Origin: Prevotella sp.
Lineage (GTDB): Bacteria; Bacteroidota; Bacteroidia; Bacteroidales; Bacteroidaceae
NCBI GenBank assembly: GCA_024684515.1
Contig: JAIKWS010000060.1
Coordinates: 29,673-93,672, forward strand
Length of the DNA stretch: 64,000 nt
Direction: 5' to 3'
Shown here: one piece after another, positions 56,501-64,000 of the stretch
How positions within the stretch are numbered: the first letter of the stretch is position 1
Layout: every line of letters begins with the position of its first letter
Made by a program: the position numbers and the translations under genes
The notes under the pieces: generated by a model
The model's database searches: none
Told to the model about the DNA's origin: nothing
Seen by the model: only the letters and a program-made list of their open reading frames with translations

Positions 56501-57835
56501 TGGTATCTTTGCCTTGACGTTTACTGTTTGGTTAATGGCCTGTAGGTCAAGGTCTGCAGAGATGGTTCCCAGAGAGGGGTTGCTGAACAGTTGCTGTAAG
56601 TCGAGGCTGTCTGTATGTACGACGGCATCCCATTGCTTTAGGCTGCTGGCCATCTTACCCTGATACGTCAGCATGCCAATCGATGTGTTTATCTTTCCTA
56701 TGACTGCTGTTTCATCATCCTGGTGCTGGGAAACTTGTGCTGTAAGACTGACGTCTCCCAGATTGGTAATGAACTGAGGAACAATGGGCAGTATCATGTG
56801 TAGTTCGTCCAGCAACCGATTTGAAACAAAAAGGTTTTCGATGTTGGCATGGTAATGGTCGTTGCGATAGCTACCGTCTGCTGTCATTTGGATGAGATGG
56901 TCTGGCGAGCTGATATTGAGATGTCGCAAATCAAATCCTTTCTGAGTCCCACTGCCAGAGGCGTCTATACTGAAAGTGTATTCTCTAGGAATCTGGCTCG
57001 GTAATAGGCTGGAGAAATCATCTAGTAAAATATTGCTATGTAGTTGATTGACTGATAATTTTAATGTTGATGGAATATCATCTTTTTGATAGTAGGCCGC
57101 CAAGGTGTCGATACTAAGGGATGAGTTGGGTGTGGCGAAGGCAAAATTCGTGAGGGAGGCATTGTTTGGTCCTGCCTCCAGTTTTAATGCCAGCTCACGG
57201 AGTTCTAGCCCAGACTGTTCTTTTAACGACAATCGTTTGATGTCTAGGCTTAAGGTGTCGGGGGTGAGATGATGTAGCAGGGCATGGGTGCTGACATCAG
57301 ATATCTTTATATGCTGAGGGTTGAAACGTCCGGGTGTACTAGGGGCGTCCAGTTGGTCATAGCTAATAGCCATCCTTCTGACGATAAGAGATCCGAGACG
57401 GAGGTCCAGTTTCATGGGCTCGTCCTTCTCCTCCTTGGAAGAAAGTGCATCTATGGCAAACTGATAGTTGGGCTCTGCATTGGCACTGTCACGATACAGG
57501 CGGGCTTCTACTCCAAACAGCTGTGCGGAAGAAATCTCAATGCGTCCATCCAGTAATGGTAGCAAATCGATTCTTACTGACATTCTGCGTGCCTGGACCA
57601 TTTCCAAGGAACGCTGGTCATGAATCACGACATCGTCAACAGTTACTCGGTTGAGGAATCCTAGATCTACCCGTCCGATAGTCACTTCCGTATTCAGTTT
57701 CTTACTGATAGCTCCAGCCACTAGCTGTCCTAGCCAGTTCTGAACGAATGGCAGTTGGATAAGCACAACAATGAGCACATACAGAGCCAGAAGACTCCAT
57801 ATTGTCCAACTGATAAAATGCTTTATCTTCTTCAA
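53504..57835 (-). CDS. tamB: TamB-like translocation/assembly module protein (DUF490)
   Basis: 1443 aa; N-terminal TM, AsmA-like repeats, C-terminal TamB signature (GTYNVERGTYSMTIQNIIKKNFTFQPGSTLVFGGDPLQASLSLKA). Confidence 0.9.
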   Translation of the reverse strand: MKKIKHFISWTIWSLLALYVLIVVLIQLPFVQNWLGQLVAGAISKKLNTEVTIGRVDLGFLNRVTVDDVVIHDQRSLEMVQARRMSVRIDLLPLLDGRIEISSAQLFGVEARLYRDSANAEPNYQFAIDALSSKEEKDEPMKLDLRLGSLIVRRMAISYDQLDAPSTPGRFNPQHIKISDVSTHALLHHLTPDTLSLDIKRLSLKEQSGLELRELALKLEAGPNNASLTNFAFATPNSSLSIDTLAAYYQKDDIPSTLKLSVNQLHSNILLDDFSSLLPSQIPREYTFSIDASGSGTQKGFDLRHLNISSPDHLIQMTADGSYRNDHYHANIENLFVSNRLLDELHMILPIVPQFITNLGDVSLTAQVSQHQDDETAVIGKINTSIGMLTYQGKMASSLKQWDAVVHTDSLDLQQLFSNPSLGTISADLDLQAINQTVNVKAKIPQVDWKNYSYNNLFVEGTYFSDNFRGKLSIDDPNAKVDVEGSVANILSLPHIRVTGDISHFAPQALHLSDRWDDAVFSAIIDADVAATSLVDAEGTIDLDDFILAQNDTAHYHLDNLHIKSGFTEGNHYLNLYSDFGEGMISGRYHWNTLANSVFSSVPMLFPDRPLSDNDFTLHLELTNSQWLQKLLGIPLDLDGPLHLDAQVVDSIHQIDVNAKIPSFSYASGNYKNASLQMNTKGDSTHLDLQASQLTAKGNMMNMQLTADSRDDQLYSAITINSDQSGGGTINTITRHYKNDDGIRETHVRVMPSQLIMKGMVWDLEPCDILYSEKRLMIDQFTLHHDNEHIIVDGIASTNENDSLILDINGVDIASILDIVNFRSVRFGGKVTGNAYVCHAFKNAEAWADITVNDFLFQEAHMGALEAHALWNNEEGQIDIDAAIDDGAEEQTYIDGFISPRQKSIDLGIRARGTSLGFIQSFTKSFISEISGNVFGDVRIFGPLKKIDLSGDAVVKGLASIKPLGTTYTFQDDTVRLSSGTIAFNDFHVYDRDHNLALLNGTINHTNFKNFGFSLHANADNLLAYDFPSLEAGSTIGGSVTVNGNASLQGKPGEVVIDCDVTPTPSSYFIYNAANPDAINRQQFITWTNSSLTKETKDTTVPSTNQPVRQSGDLRLNLRINATPDATLRLLMDQHSGDYITLNGNGVLRASYYNKGPFQMFGTYNVERGTYSMTIQNIIKKNFTFQPGSTLVFGGDPLQASLSLKALHTVNGVSLSDLGLGNSFTSNTIRVNCLMNILGTAGDPHVEFDLEMPTVNSEEQQMIRSIISSEQEMNQQVVYLLGIGRFYTQGANNATTQTYGQTELAMQSLLSGTVSSQINQLLSQVIRNDDWNFGANISTGNEGWHNAEYEGLISGRMLNNRLLINGQFGYRDNATQATPSFIGDFDISYLLTPGGSLALKAYNQTNDRYFTHSSLNTQGIGIIMKKDFNGLRDLFSHRKKKEK

Positions 57836-57958
57836 AATTCGCTATTCCGAGGTGACAAATGTCAGTTACGATTATCTTTTATGTTGCAAAATTACGATAA
57901 ATTCTTTTCATTTTACTATTTTCGTCGACAAATTCTGCTCGTTCTTACTAATTTTTAT

Positions 57959-57966
57959 TAATTTTG
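57959..57966 (+). promoter_or_regulatory. -7 element (TAATTTTG) upstream of nqrA
   Basis: TAnnTTTG about 38 nt upstream of the nqrA ATG; -33 not clear. Confidence 0.5.
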
Positions 57967-58004
57967 CAGACGCTTAATATGTTTTTTATTAAACTATAAC
58001 AATA

Positions 58005-59348
58005 ATGTCAAATTTAATCAAGCTACACAAAGGCTTGGACATAAAGCTTCAGGGCAAAGCCGAGGAAACACTTCTCAGTTTGAAGTCGAATGGCCACTAT
58101 GCGATGGTGCCTGACGATTTTGAGGGGGTGACGCCCAAGGTTGTCGTCAATGAGGGGGATATGGTCAAAGCCGGGGATGCGCTATTTGTCAATAAGCAAT
58201 ATCCCGAAGTGAGTTTTGCTTCGCCCGTCAGCGGAAAGGTGACTGCTGTAGTGCGAGGGGAACGAAGGAAAGTGCTCTGTGTGAAAGTTGAAGCTGACAA
58301 GGAGCAAAGCTATGTGGACTTCGGCAAGAAGGACGTGGCGAAGATGGATGCGAAAGCCGTGATAGAAAGCTTGCTAAAAGCGGGTATCTTTGGCTATATC
58401 AATCAGTTGCCATATGCCGTCTCAACAAACCCTCAGGTTATGCCGAAGGCTATTTTCGTTTCTGCCCTAAGGGACAAGCCGTTGGCATGTGACTTCGAGT
58501 ATGAAGTAAAGGGACAGGAACATGATTTCCAGACTGGTCTTTCTGCACTGGCTAAGATTGCGAAAACCTATCTTGGCGTGGGCAAGGGCTCAGCACTGGA
58601 AGGCATGAAAGACGTAGAGGTCACCGTATTTGACGGACCCTGTCCTGCCGGTAATGTGGGTGTGCAGGTCAATCATCTTGATCCTGTCAACAAAGGCGAG
58701 GTGGTATGGACCATTGGCGACCCTACTACAGTTCTCTTTATCGGAAGGCTCTTCAATAGCGGCAAGACAGATCTGCGTCGGTTGGTTGCACTCTGTGGCA
58801 GCGAGGTGAAAAAGCCCTGCCATGTGGAGATGCTAGTAGGCGAAGAACTGTCCACGCTACTTTCTAACAGTTATGATGCTGATCATCATGTGCGCATCAT
58901 AAATGGTAATGTGCTGACTGGGCGTCAGACCAATAAAGACGGCTATCTAGGTGCTCACACCAGCGAGATTACCGTGATACCTGAAGGTGACGATGCCGAC
59001 GAGTTTGCCGGATGGATTATGCCACGACTGAAGCAGTTCTCCGTCAACCGTAGCTATTTCTCCTGGCTGCAAGGCAAGAAGGCTTATGCGCTCGATGCCC
59101 GTGTGAAGGGTGGCGAGCGTCACATGATCATGAGTGGTGAATATGATCGTGTGCTGCCTATGGACATCTATGGTGAGTATCTTATCAAGGCCGTCATTAC
59201 TGGTGACATTGACAAGATGGAACAGCTAGGCATCTACGAGATCAGTCCGGAAGACTTCGCACTGGCTGAATTCGTCGACTCTTCTAAGCTGGAGCTGCAG
59301 CGTATCGTGCGTGAGGGACTGGACCTCCTGCGTAAGGAGAATGCGTGA
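58005..59348 (+). CDS. nqrA: Na+-translocating NADH:quinone reductase subunit A
   Basis: 447 aa; KLHKGLDIKLQGKAEE and FDGPCPAGNVGVQVNHLDPVNKGEVVWTI; first gene of a complete nqr operon. Confidence 0.96.
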   Translation: MSNLIKLHKGLDIKLQGKAEETLLSLKSNGHYAMVPDDFEGVTPKVVVNEGDMVKAGDALFVNKQYPEVSFASPVSGKVTAVVRGERRKVLCVKVEADKEQSYVDFGKKDVAKMDAKAVIESLLKAGIFGYINQLPYAVSTNPQVMPKAIFVSALRDKPLACDFEYEVKGQEHDFQTGLSALAKIAKTYLGVGKGSALEGMKDVEVTVFDGPCPAGNVGVQVNHLDPVNKGEVVWTIGDPTTVLFIGRLFNSGKTDLRRLVALCGSEVKKPCHVEMLVGEELSTLLSNSYDADHHVRIINGNVLTGRQTNKDGYLGAHTSEITVIPEGDDADEFAGWIMPRLKQFSVNRSYFSWLQGKKAYALDARVKGGERHMIMSGEYDRVLPMDIYGEYLIKAVITGDIDKMEQLGIYEISPEDFALAEFVDSSKLELQRIVREGLDLLRKENA

Positions 59349-59381
59349 GGAATCATCAATTGAAAATAGGAAAATAGAATT

Positions 59382-60566
59382 ATGAGCGCATTAAGAAACT
59401 ATCTTAACAAGATAAAACCGAACTTCGAGAAGGATGGTAAGCTACATGCTTTCCATAGTCTTTTCGATGGTTTTGAAACGTTCCTGTATGTTCCCAACAA
59501 GACCTCCAGGAACGGGGTACATATCCATGATGCTATCGACTCGAAACGCATCATGAGTATGGTGGTACTTGCACTGATGCCTGCGCTGCTCTTTGGCATG
59601 TACAATGTAGGCTATCAGAACTATCTGGCCGCGGGAAAACTGGCTGAGGCAGGATTCTTCGAACTTTTCTTCTTCGGATTCCTGGCTGTGCTGCCTAAGA
59701 TCCTGGTCAGCTATATTGTTGGACTGGGAATAGAATTTGCCTGGGCCCAATGGAAAGGTGAGGAGATTCAGGAGGGATTTCTCGTATCGGGTATTCTCAT
59801 TCCGATGATCATCCCTGTCAACTGTCCGCTATGGATACTTGCCATTGCGGTGGCCTTTGCCGTCATCATAGGTAAGGAGATCTTCGGTGGCACGGGTATG
59901 AATATCTTCAATCCGGCACTGATCTGTCGCGCTTTCCTTTTCTTTGCCTACCCCTCGATGATGAGTGGCGATAAGGTGTGGGTTGCCGACGAATCGATTC
60001 TGGGCCTTGGTCATAACCTGGCAGAAATATCCTCCGTAGATGCTTTCACGCAGGCCACGCCACTGGCTGAGGTTGGTCAGGGCATTAACCCCATCGACAC
60101 TGGCACAAGCCTCTGCGATATGATCTGTGGCTTCATCCCAGGTTCTATTGGCGAGACCTCTGTCATTGCCATCGCACTAGGAGCCTGTCTGTTGCTAATC
60201 ACGGGCATCGCTTCGTGGAAGACCATGCTGAGTGTGTTTGTGGGTGGCTCTCTGATGGCTGCTTTGTTTGCTGCACTTGGCTCTACCGTCATCCCCTGGT
60301 ATGAGCATCTGGTGCTCGGTGGCTTTGCCTTCGGTGCTGTCTTCATGGCTACTGATCCTGTCACCTCTGCCCGCACAGAGACTGGCAAATGGATTTATGG
60401 ATTCCTGATTGGCGTGATGGCCATTGTGATCCGTGTGCTCAATCCGGGCTATCCTGAGGGCATGATGCTGGCCATCCTGCTGATGAATATGTTTGCTCCT
60501 ACTATCGACCACTTCGTGGTGGAGCGTAATGTGTCAAGACGAATGAAGAGAGGAGGTACAAAATGA
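59382..60566 (+). CDS. nqrB: Na+-translocating NADH:quinone reductase subunit B
   Basis: 394 aa; NqrB/RnfD family; TQATPLAEVGQG region. Confidence 0.96.
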   Translation: MSALRNYLNKIKPNFEKDGKLHAFHSLFDGFETFLYVPNKTSRNGVHIHDAIDSKRIMSMVVLALMPALLFGMYNVGYQNYLAAGKLAEAGFFELFFFGFLAVLPKILVSYIVGLGIEFAWAQWKGEEIQEGFLVSGILIPMIIPVNCPLWILAIAVAFAVIIGKEIFGGTGMNIFNPALICRAFLFFAYPSMMSGDKVWVADESILGLGHNLAEISSVDAFTQATPLAEVGQGINPIDTGTSLCDMICGFIPGSIGETSVIAIALGACLLLITGIASWKTMLSVFVGGSLMAALFAALGSTVIPWYEHLVLGGFAFGAVFMATDPVTSARTETGKWIYGFLIGVMAIVIRVLNPGYPEGMMLAILLMNMFAPTIDHFVVERNVSRRMKRGGTK

Positions 60567-61264
60567 AAGAGTCGACAAAGCTGAATACCAACAGCAACGC
60601 GTACATTATTATATATAGTGCGATACTTGTGGCAATCGTTGCCTTCCTGCTGGCTTTTGTCTATCAGGCACTCAAGCCTAGGCAGGATGCCAACGTGGCA
60701 CTCGATGTGAAGAAGCAGATTCTATACTCTCTGAATATCCGTGACCTCGATGGTGCCGCTGCAGAAGCCAAGTATGCTGAGGTGGTGAAAGAAGAGGGAG
60801 AACTGGATGGACAGAAATTCTATCGCTGCCAGGTTGGCGATGACGACGTGTATGTCGTCTCACTTAAAGGCATGGGCCTCTGGGGAGGCATCAGCGGTTA
60901 TATCTCCTTGCATGGCAACGAGAACGCAACGGTCTATGGTGCCTACTTCAATCACGAGAGCGAGACTGCCGGACTGGGAGCCGAGATTAAGGACTCACAG
61001 GAGTGGCAGGAGAAATTCATTGGCAAGAAGGTCTTCGTCGATGGTACTGATACTCATGAGGTAGCCCTTGCCGTGGTGAAGAATGTAGACAACCCTGACA
61101 CGCAGGTCGACTGTGTGACGGGAGCTACACTGACCTCAAATGGTGTTAACGATATGATTAAGACTGGGCTGAAGGACTATGGACAGCGTGCTGCCACCTT
61201 GTTTGGCAATACCGGGAGTCAGCAGAACCTCACAGTCGATGAACCTAAAGTAGAGGAGGAGTAA
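60563..61264 (+). CDS. nqrC: Na+-translocating NADH:quinone reductase subunit C
   Basis: 233 aa; FMN-binding motif VDCVTGATLTSNGV. Confidence 0.95.
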   Translation: MKESTKLNTNSNAYIIIYSAILVAIVAFLLAFVYQALKPRQDANVALDVKKQILYSLNIRDLDGAAAEAKYAEVVKEEGELDGQKFYRCQVGDDDVYVVSLKGMGLWGGISGYISLHGNENATVYGAYFNHESETAGLGAEIKDSQEWQEKFIGKKVFVDGTDTHEVALAVVKNVDNPDTQVDCVTGATLTSNGVNDMIKTGLKDYGQRAATLFGNTGSQQNLTVDEPKVEEE

Positions 61265-61268
61265 AGAT

Positions 61269-61892
61269 ATGGCATTATTCAGTAAACAAAATAAGGAGGT
61301 CTTCACCAATCCGTTGAACCTCGACCACCCGATACTTGGACAAGTGCTGGGTATCTGTTCGGCACTTGCCGTCACCTCGCAGCTGAAGCCTGCCATCGTG
61401 ATGGGACTGGCCGTGACCGTCATCACTGCTTTTTCAAATGTGATCATTTCTATCATACGCAACACCATCCCCAACCGTATACGAATCGTGGTGCAGCTGG
61501 TTGTCGTTGCTGCATTGGTGACCATCGTGTCGCAAATCCTAAAGGCATTTGTCTACGACGTCAGCGTGCAGCTGAGTGTCTATGTGGGACTGATCATCAC
61601 CAACTGTATCCTGATGGGACGTCTCGAGGCCTTCGCCATGCAGAACAAGCCATGGCCGTCGTTCCTCGATGGCGTCGGCAACGGACTTGCCTATGCCATG
61701 ATCCTCGTCATCGTAGGTGCTGTTCGCGAATTGCTGGGTCGGGGCACACTGCTGGGCTTCCAGGTCGTTCCCGACGTCTGCTACGACTGGGGCTATGTCA
61801 ACAATGGCATGATGACCATGCCTGCCATGGCACTTATTCTCGTGGGATGCGTTATTTGGATTCATCGTGCTTACTTTTATAAGGAGAAATAG
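61269..61892 (+). CDS. nqrD: Na+-translocating NADH:quinone reductase subunit D
   Basis: 207 aa; NPLNLDHPILGQVLGICSALAVTSQLKPA. Confidence 0.96.
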   Translation: MALFSKQNKEVFTNPLNLDHPILGQVLGICSALAVTSQLKPAIVMGLAVTVITAFSNVIISIIRNTIPNRIRIVVQLVVVAALVTIVSQILKAFVYDVSVQLSVYVGLIITNCILMGRLEAFAMQNKPWPSFLDGVGNGLAYAMILVIVGAVRELLGRGTLLGFQVVPDVCYDWGYVNNGMMTMPAMALILVGCVIWIHRAYFYKEK

Positions 61893-61895
61893 GAT

Positions 61896-62522
61896 ATGGA
61901 ACACGCAATAAGTCTTTTATTCAGGTCGATATTCGTCGACAATATGATTTTCGCCTTCTTCCTCGGCATGTGTTCCTACCTTGCCGTGTCGAAGACTGTG
62001 AAGACATCCCTGGGACTGGGGATGGCAGTGACATTTGTGCTTACCGTCACTGTTCCAGTCAACTATCTGCTACAGACACTGGTGCTGGGTCCCAACTGCC
62101 TGGCTGAGGGCATTGACCTGAGCTATCTGTCATTTATTCTCTTCATTGCTGTCATCGCTGGCATGGTGCAGCTCGTGGAGATGACCGTCGAGAAATACTC
62201 ACCATCGCTCTATGCAGCACTGGGCATCTTCCTGCCACTGATTGCAGTCAACTGTGCCATCATGGGTGCCTCGCTATTCATGCAGCAGCGTATACAGATG
62301 GATCCGGAAAACTCACAGGCCATCACCTCCGTATGGGATGCCATTGTCTATGGCTTCGGATCGGGCATTGGATGGACACTGGCCATCGTGTCGCTGGGAG
62401 CTATTCGCGAGAAGATGCAATATTGTGACGTCCCTAAGCCGCTACAGGGCCTGGGTATAACATTCATCACCGTGGGACTCATGGCTATGGCTATGATGTG
62501 CTTCTCTGGTCTAAATATATAA
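61896..62522 (+). CDS. nqrE: Na+-translocating NADH:quinone reductase subunit E
   Basis: 208 aa; [36 protein letters not shown]. Confidence 0.96.
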   Translation: MEHAISLLFRSIFVDNMIFAFFLGMCSYLAVSKTVKTSLGLGMAVTFVLTVTVPVNYLLQTLVLGPNCLAEGIDLSYLSFILFIAVIAGMVQLVEMTVEKYSPSLYAALGIFLPLIAVNCAIMGASLFMQQRIQMDPENSQAITSVWDAIVYGFGSGIGWTLAIVSLGAIREKMQYCDVPKPLQGLGITFITVGLMAMAMMCFSGLNI

Positions 62523-63797
62523 ATGACTATGGCAGAGTTTATTCTATACAGTATAATAGTGTTTCTGATTACGATTCTAGCTATCGTAGTCATCCTGCTC
62601 GTGGCAAAGAAATACCTGTCGCCATCGGGTAATGTGAACATTGAAATCAATGGTGACCGTACCATCAACGTGCCTCAGGGCAACAATCTGATGGCTACGC
62701 TCAATCAGAATGGTATCTTCTTGCCATCTGCATGTGGTGGAAAGGCATCGTGCGGACAATGTAAGGTGCAGGTCCTAGAGGGTGGGGGAGAGATCCTCGA
62801 CTCGGAGAAACCGCACTTCACCCGAAAGGAAATCAAGAACCACTGGCGACTCGGATGCCAATGTAAAGTCAAGGGCGATCTGAAGATACATGTCGATGAG
62901 AGTATCCTTGGCGTGAAGGAGTATGAGTGTACCGTCATCAGCAACAAGAACGTGGCTACCTTCATCAAGGAATTCAAGGTGCAACTGCCTCCTGGCGAGC
63001 ATATGGACTTCCTGCCTGGCTCCTATGCACAGATCAAGATCCCGGCTTTCGATTGCATTGACTACGACAATGACTTTGACAAATCCCTCATTGGTGCTGA
63101 GTACCTACCGTCATGGGAGAAGTTCAAGATGTTCCCGTTGAAGTGCAAGAACCCTGAACCCACCATCCGTGCCTATTCCATGGCCAACTATCCTGCCGAG
63201 GGCGATGTTTTCATGCTCACCGTGCGTATTGCCACACCTCCTTTCAAACCCGACAAGAGCGGATTCATGGAGGTCAACCCAGGTATCGCATCCAGCTATA
63301 TCTTCTCGCTGAAACCTGGTGACAAGGTAGTGATGAGTGGACCATTTGGAGATTTCCATCCTCATTTCGACTCAAGGAAAGAGATGATATGGGTAGGTGG
63401 CGGTGCTGGTATGGCTCCTCTGCGTGCACAAATCATGCACATGACGAAGACCCTCCACACCACCGACCGTGAGATGCACTACTTCTATGGTGCACGTGCC
63501 CTGAACGAGGTGTTCTATCTTGACGACTTCCTTGGACTGGAGAAGGACTATCCCAACTTCCACTTCCATCTCGCACTCGACCGTCCTGATCCTGCTGCCG
63601 ATGCTGCTGGCGTGAAATACACACCAGGCTTTGTACATCAGGTGATGCTCAACACCTATCTGAAGGACCATCCCGCACCCGAGGACGTGGAGTACTACAT
63701 GTGCGGCCCTGGCCCCATGTCTGCAGCCGTGGTGTCGATGCTCGACTCACTGGGTGTAGATCCCGAGAGCATCATGTATGACAATTTCGGAGGATAA
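62523..63797 (+). CDS. nqrF: Na+-translocating NADH:quinone reductase subunit F
   Basis: 424 aa; 2Fe-2S motif SACGGKASCGQCKVQV; C-terminal FAD/NAD reductase domain. Confidence 0.97.
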   Translation: MTMAEFILYSIIVFLITILAIVVILLVAKKYLSPSGNVNIEINGDRTINVPQGNNLMATLNQNGIFLPSACGGKASCGQCKVQVLEGGGEILDSEKPHFTRKEIKNHWRLGCQCKVKGDLKIHVDESILGVKEYECTVISNKNVATFIKEFKVQLPPGEHMDFLPGSYAQIKIPAFDCIDYDNDFDKSLIGAEYLPSWEKFKMFPLKCKNPEPTIRAYSMANYPAEGDVFMLTVRIATPPFKPDKSGFMEVNPGIASSYIFSLKPGDKVVMSGPFGDFHPHFDSRKEMIWVGGGAGMAPLRAQIMHMTKTLHTTDREMHYFYGARALNEVFYLDDFLGLEKDYPNFHFHLALDRPDPAADAAGVKYTPGFVHQVMLNTYLKDHPAPEDVEYYMCGPGPMSAAVVSMLDSLGVDPESIMYDNFGG

Positions 63798-63826
63798 CGT
63801 ACTACAAGCTACACTTCCAAATCATT

Positions 63827-63866
63827 GCACGAATCAGCGAGACAACCCGCTGGTTCGTGCTTTTTG
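63827..63866 (+). terminator. Rho-independent terminator of the nqr operon
   Basis: GCACGAATCAGCG-agacaacc-CGCTGGTTCGTGC then TTTTT. Confidence 0.9.
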
Positions 63867-64000
63867 TATGCTCGGCATGAGTATTGTCTAACGGGTGCAA
63901 GTCCCGAGTGAGCCCTAATAGCGGGAATCACATAGCCAAGAGCAAGGGTGTCCGTCGCGAGGCGGAATCTGAAAGAAGCTTACGGCAAACATCTGGCCTG
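63866..64000 (+). mobile_element. 5' end of a bacterial group IIC intron (rest beyond the right edge)
   Basis: GTATGCTCGGCATGAGTATTGTCTAACGGGTGCAAGTCCCGA...CAAGGGTGTCCGTCGCGAGGCGGAATCTGAAAGAAGCTTACGGCAAAC closely resembles domain I of known group IIC introns such as Oceanobacillus iheyensis (recalled: GUGUGCCCGGCAUGGGUGCAGUCUAUAGGGUGAGAGUCCCGA...GGAAUCUGAAGGAAGCGGACGGCAAAC). Confidence 0.88.

Overview
A 64 kb chromosomal window from a Bacteroidota organism, most likely Prevotella or a close relative. This is inferred from the TAnnTTTG-type promoters, PorX, the NUDIX-type AraR and the protein families present. Most of it is ordinary core genome: an L-arabinose cluster (araB-like partial, araA, araD, araR, SSS symporter, galM), valS, OadG/BCCP/OadB decarboxylase subunits, dnaN, dnaQ-like, coaBC, rubrerythrin, DUF4835, two tRNA-Asp, porX, a Pif1/RecD-like helicase, gpsA, lysS, hemW, a cardiolipin synthase, kdsD-kdsA, a feoA-feoB fusion, a transglutaminase, DnaJ/TerB, a cytidylate-kinase-like protein, ettA, a large outer-membrane beta-barrel protein, a tamB-like gene and the nqrABCDEF operon. 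The items most worth a second look are: (1) a two-gene unit (50426-53280) pairing a THI5/NMT1-like periplasmic binding protein with a sensor kinase whose ATP-binding motifs look degenerate, with no ABC transporter nearby; (2) a 1330-aa HTCS-like regulator (31332-35324) with no HATPase domain, Asp in place of the phospho-His and Lys in place of the receiver phospho-Asp; (3) the same 22-nt hairpin-forming tandem repeat (GATTACGGCTC...) in two intergenic regions about 21 kb apart, plus other unrelated intergenic tandem arrays; (4) an interlocked A-B-A'-B' double palindrome inserted in frame in the FeoA-FeoB linker; (5) the 5' end of a group IIC intron in the T-tract of the nqr operon terminator at the right edge. 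All calls come from reading the sequence and the ORF track. No database search was run.
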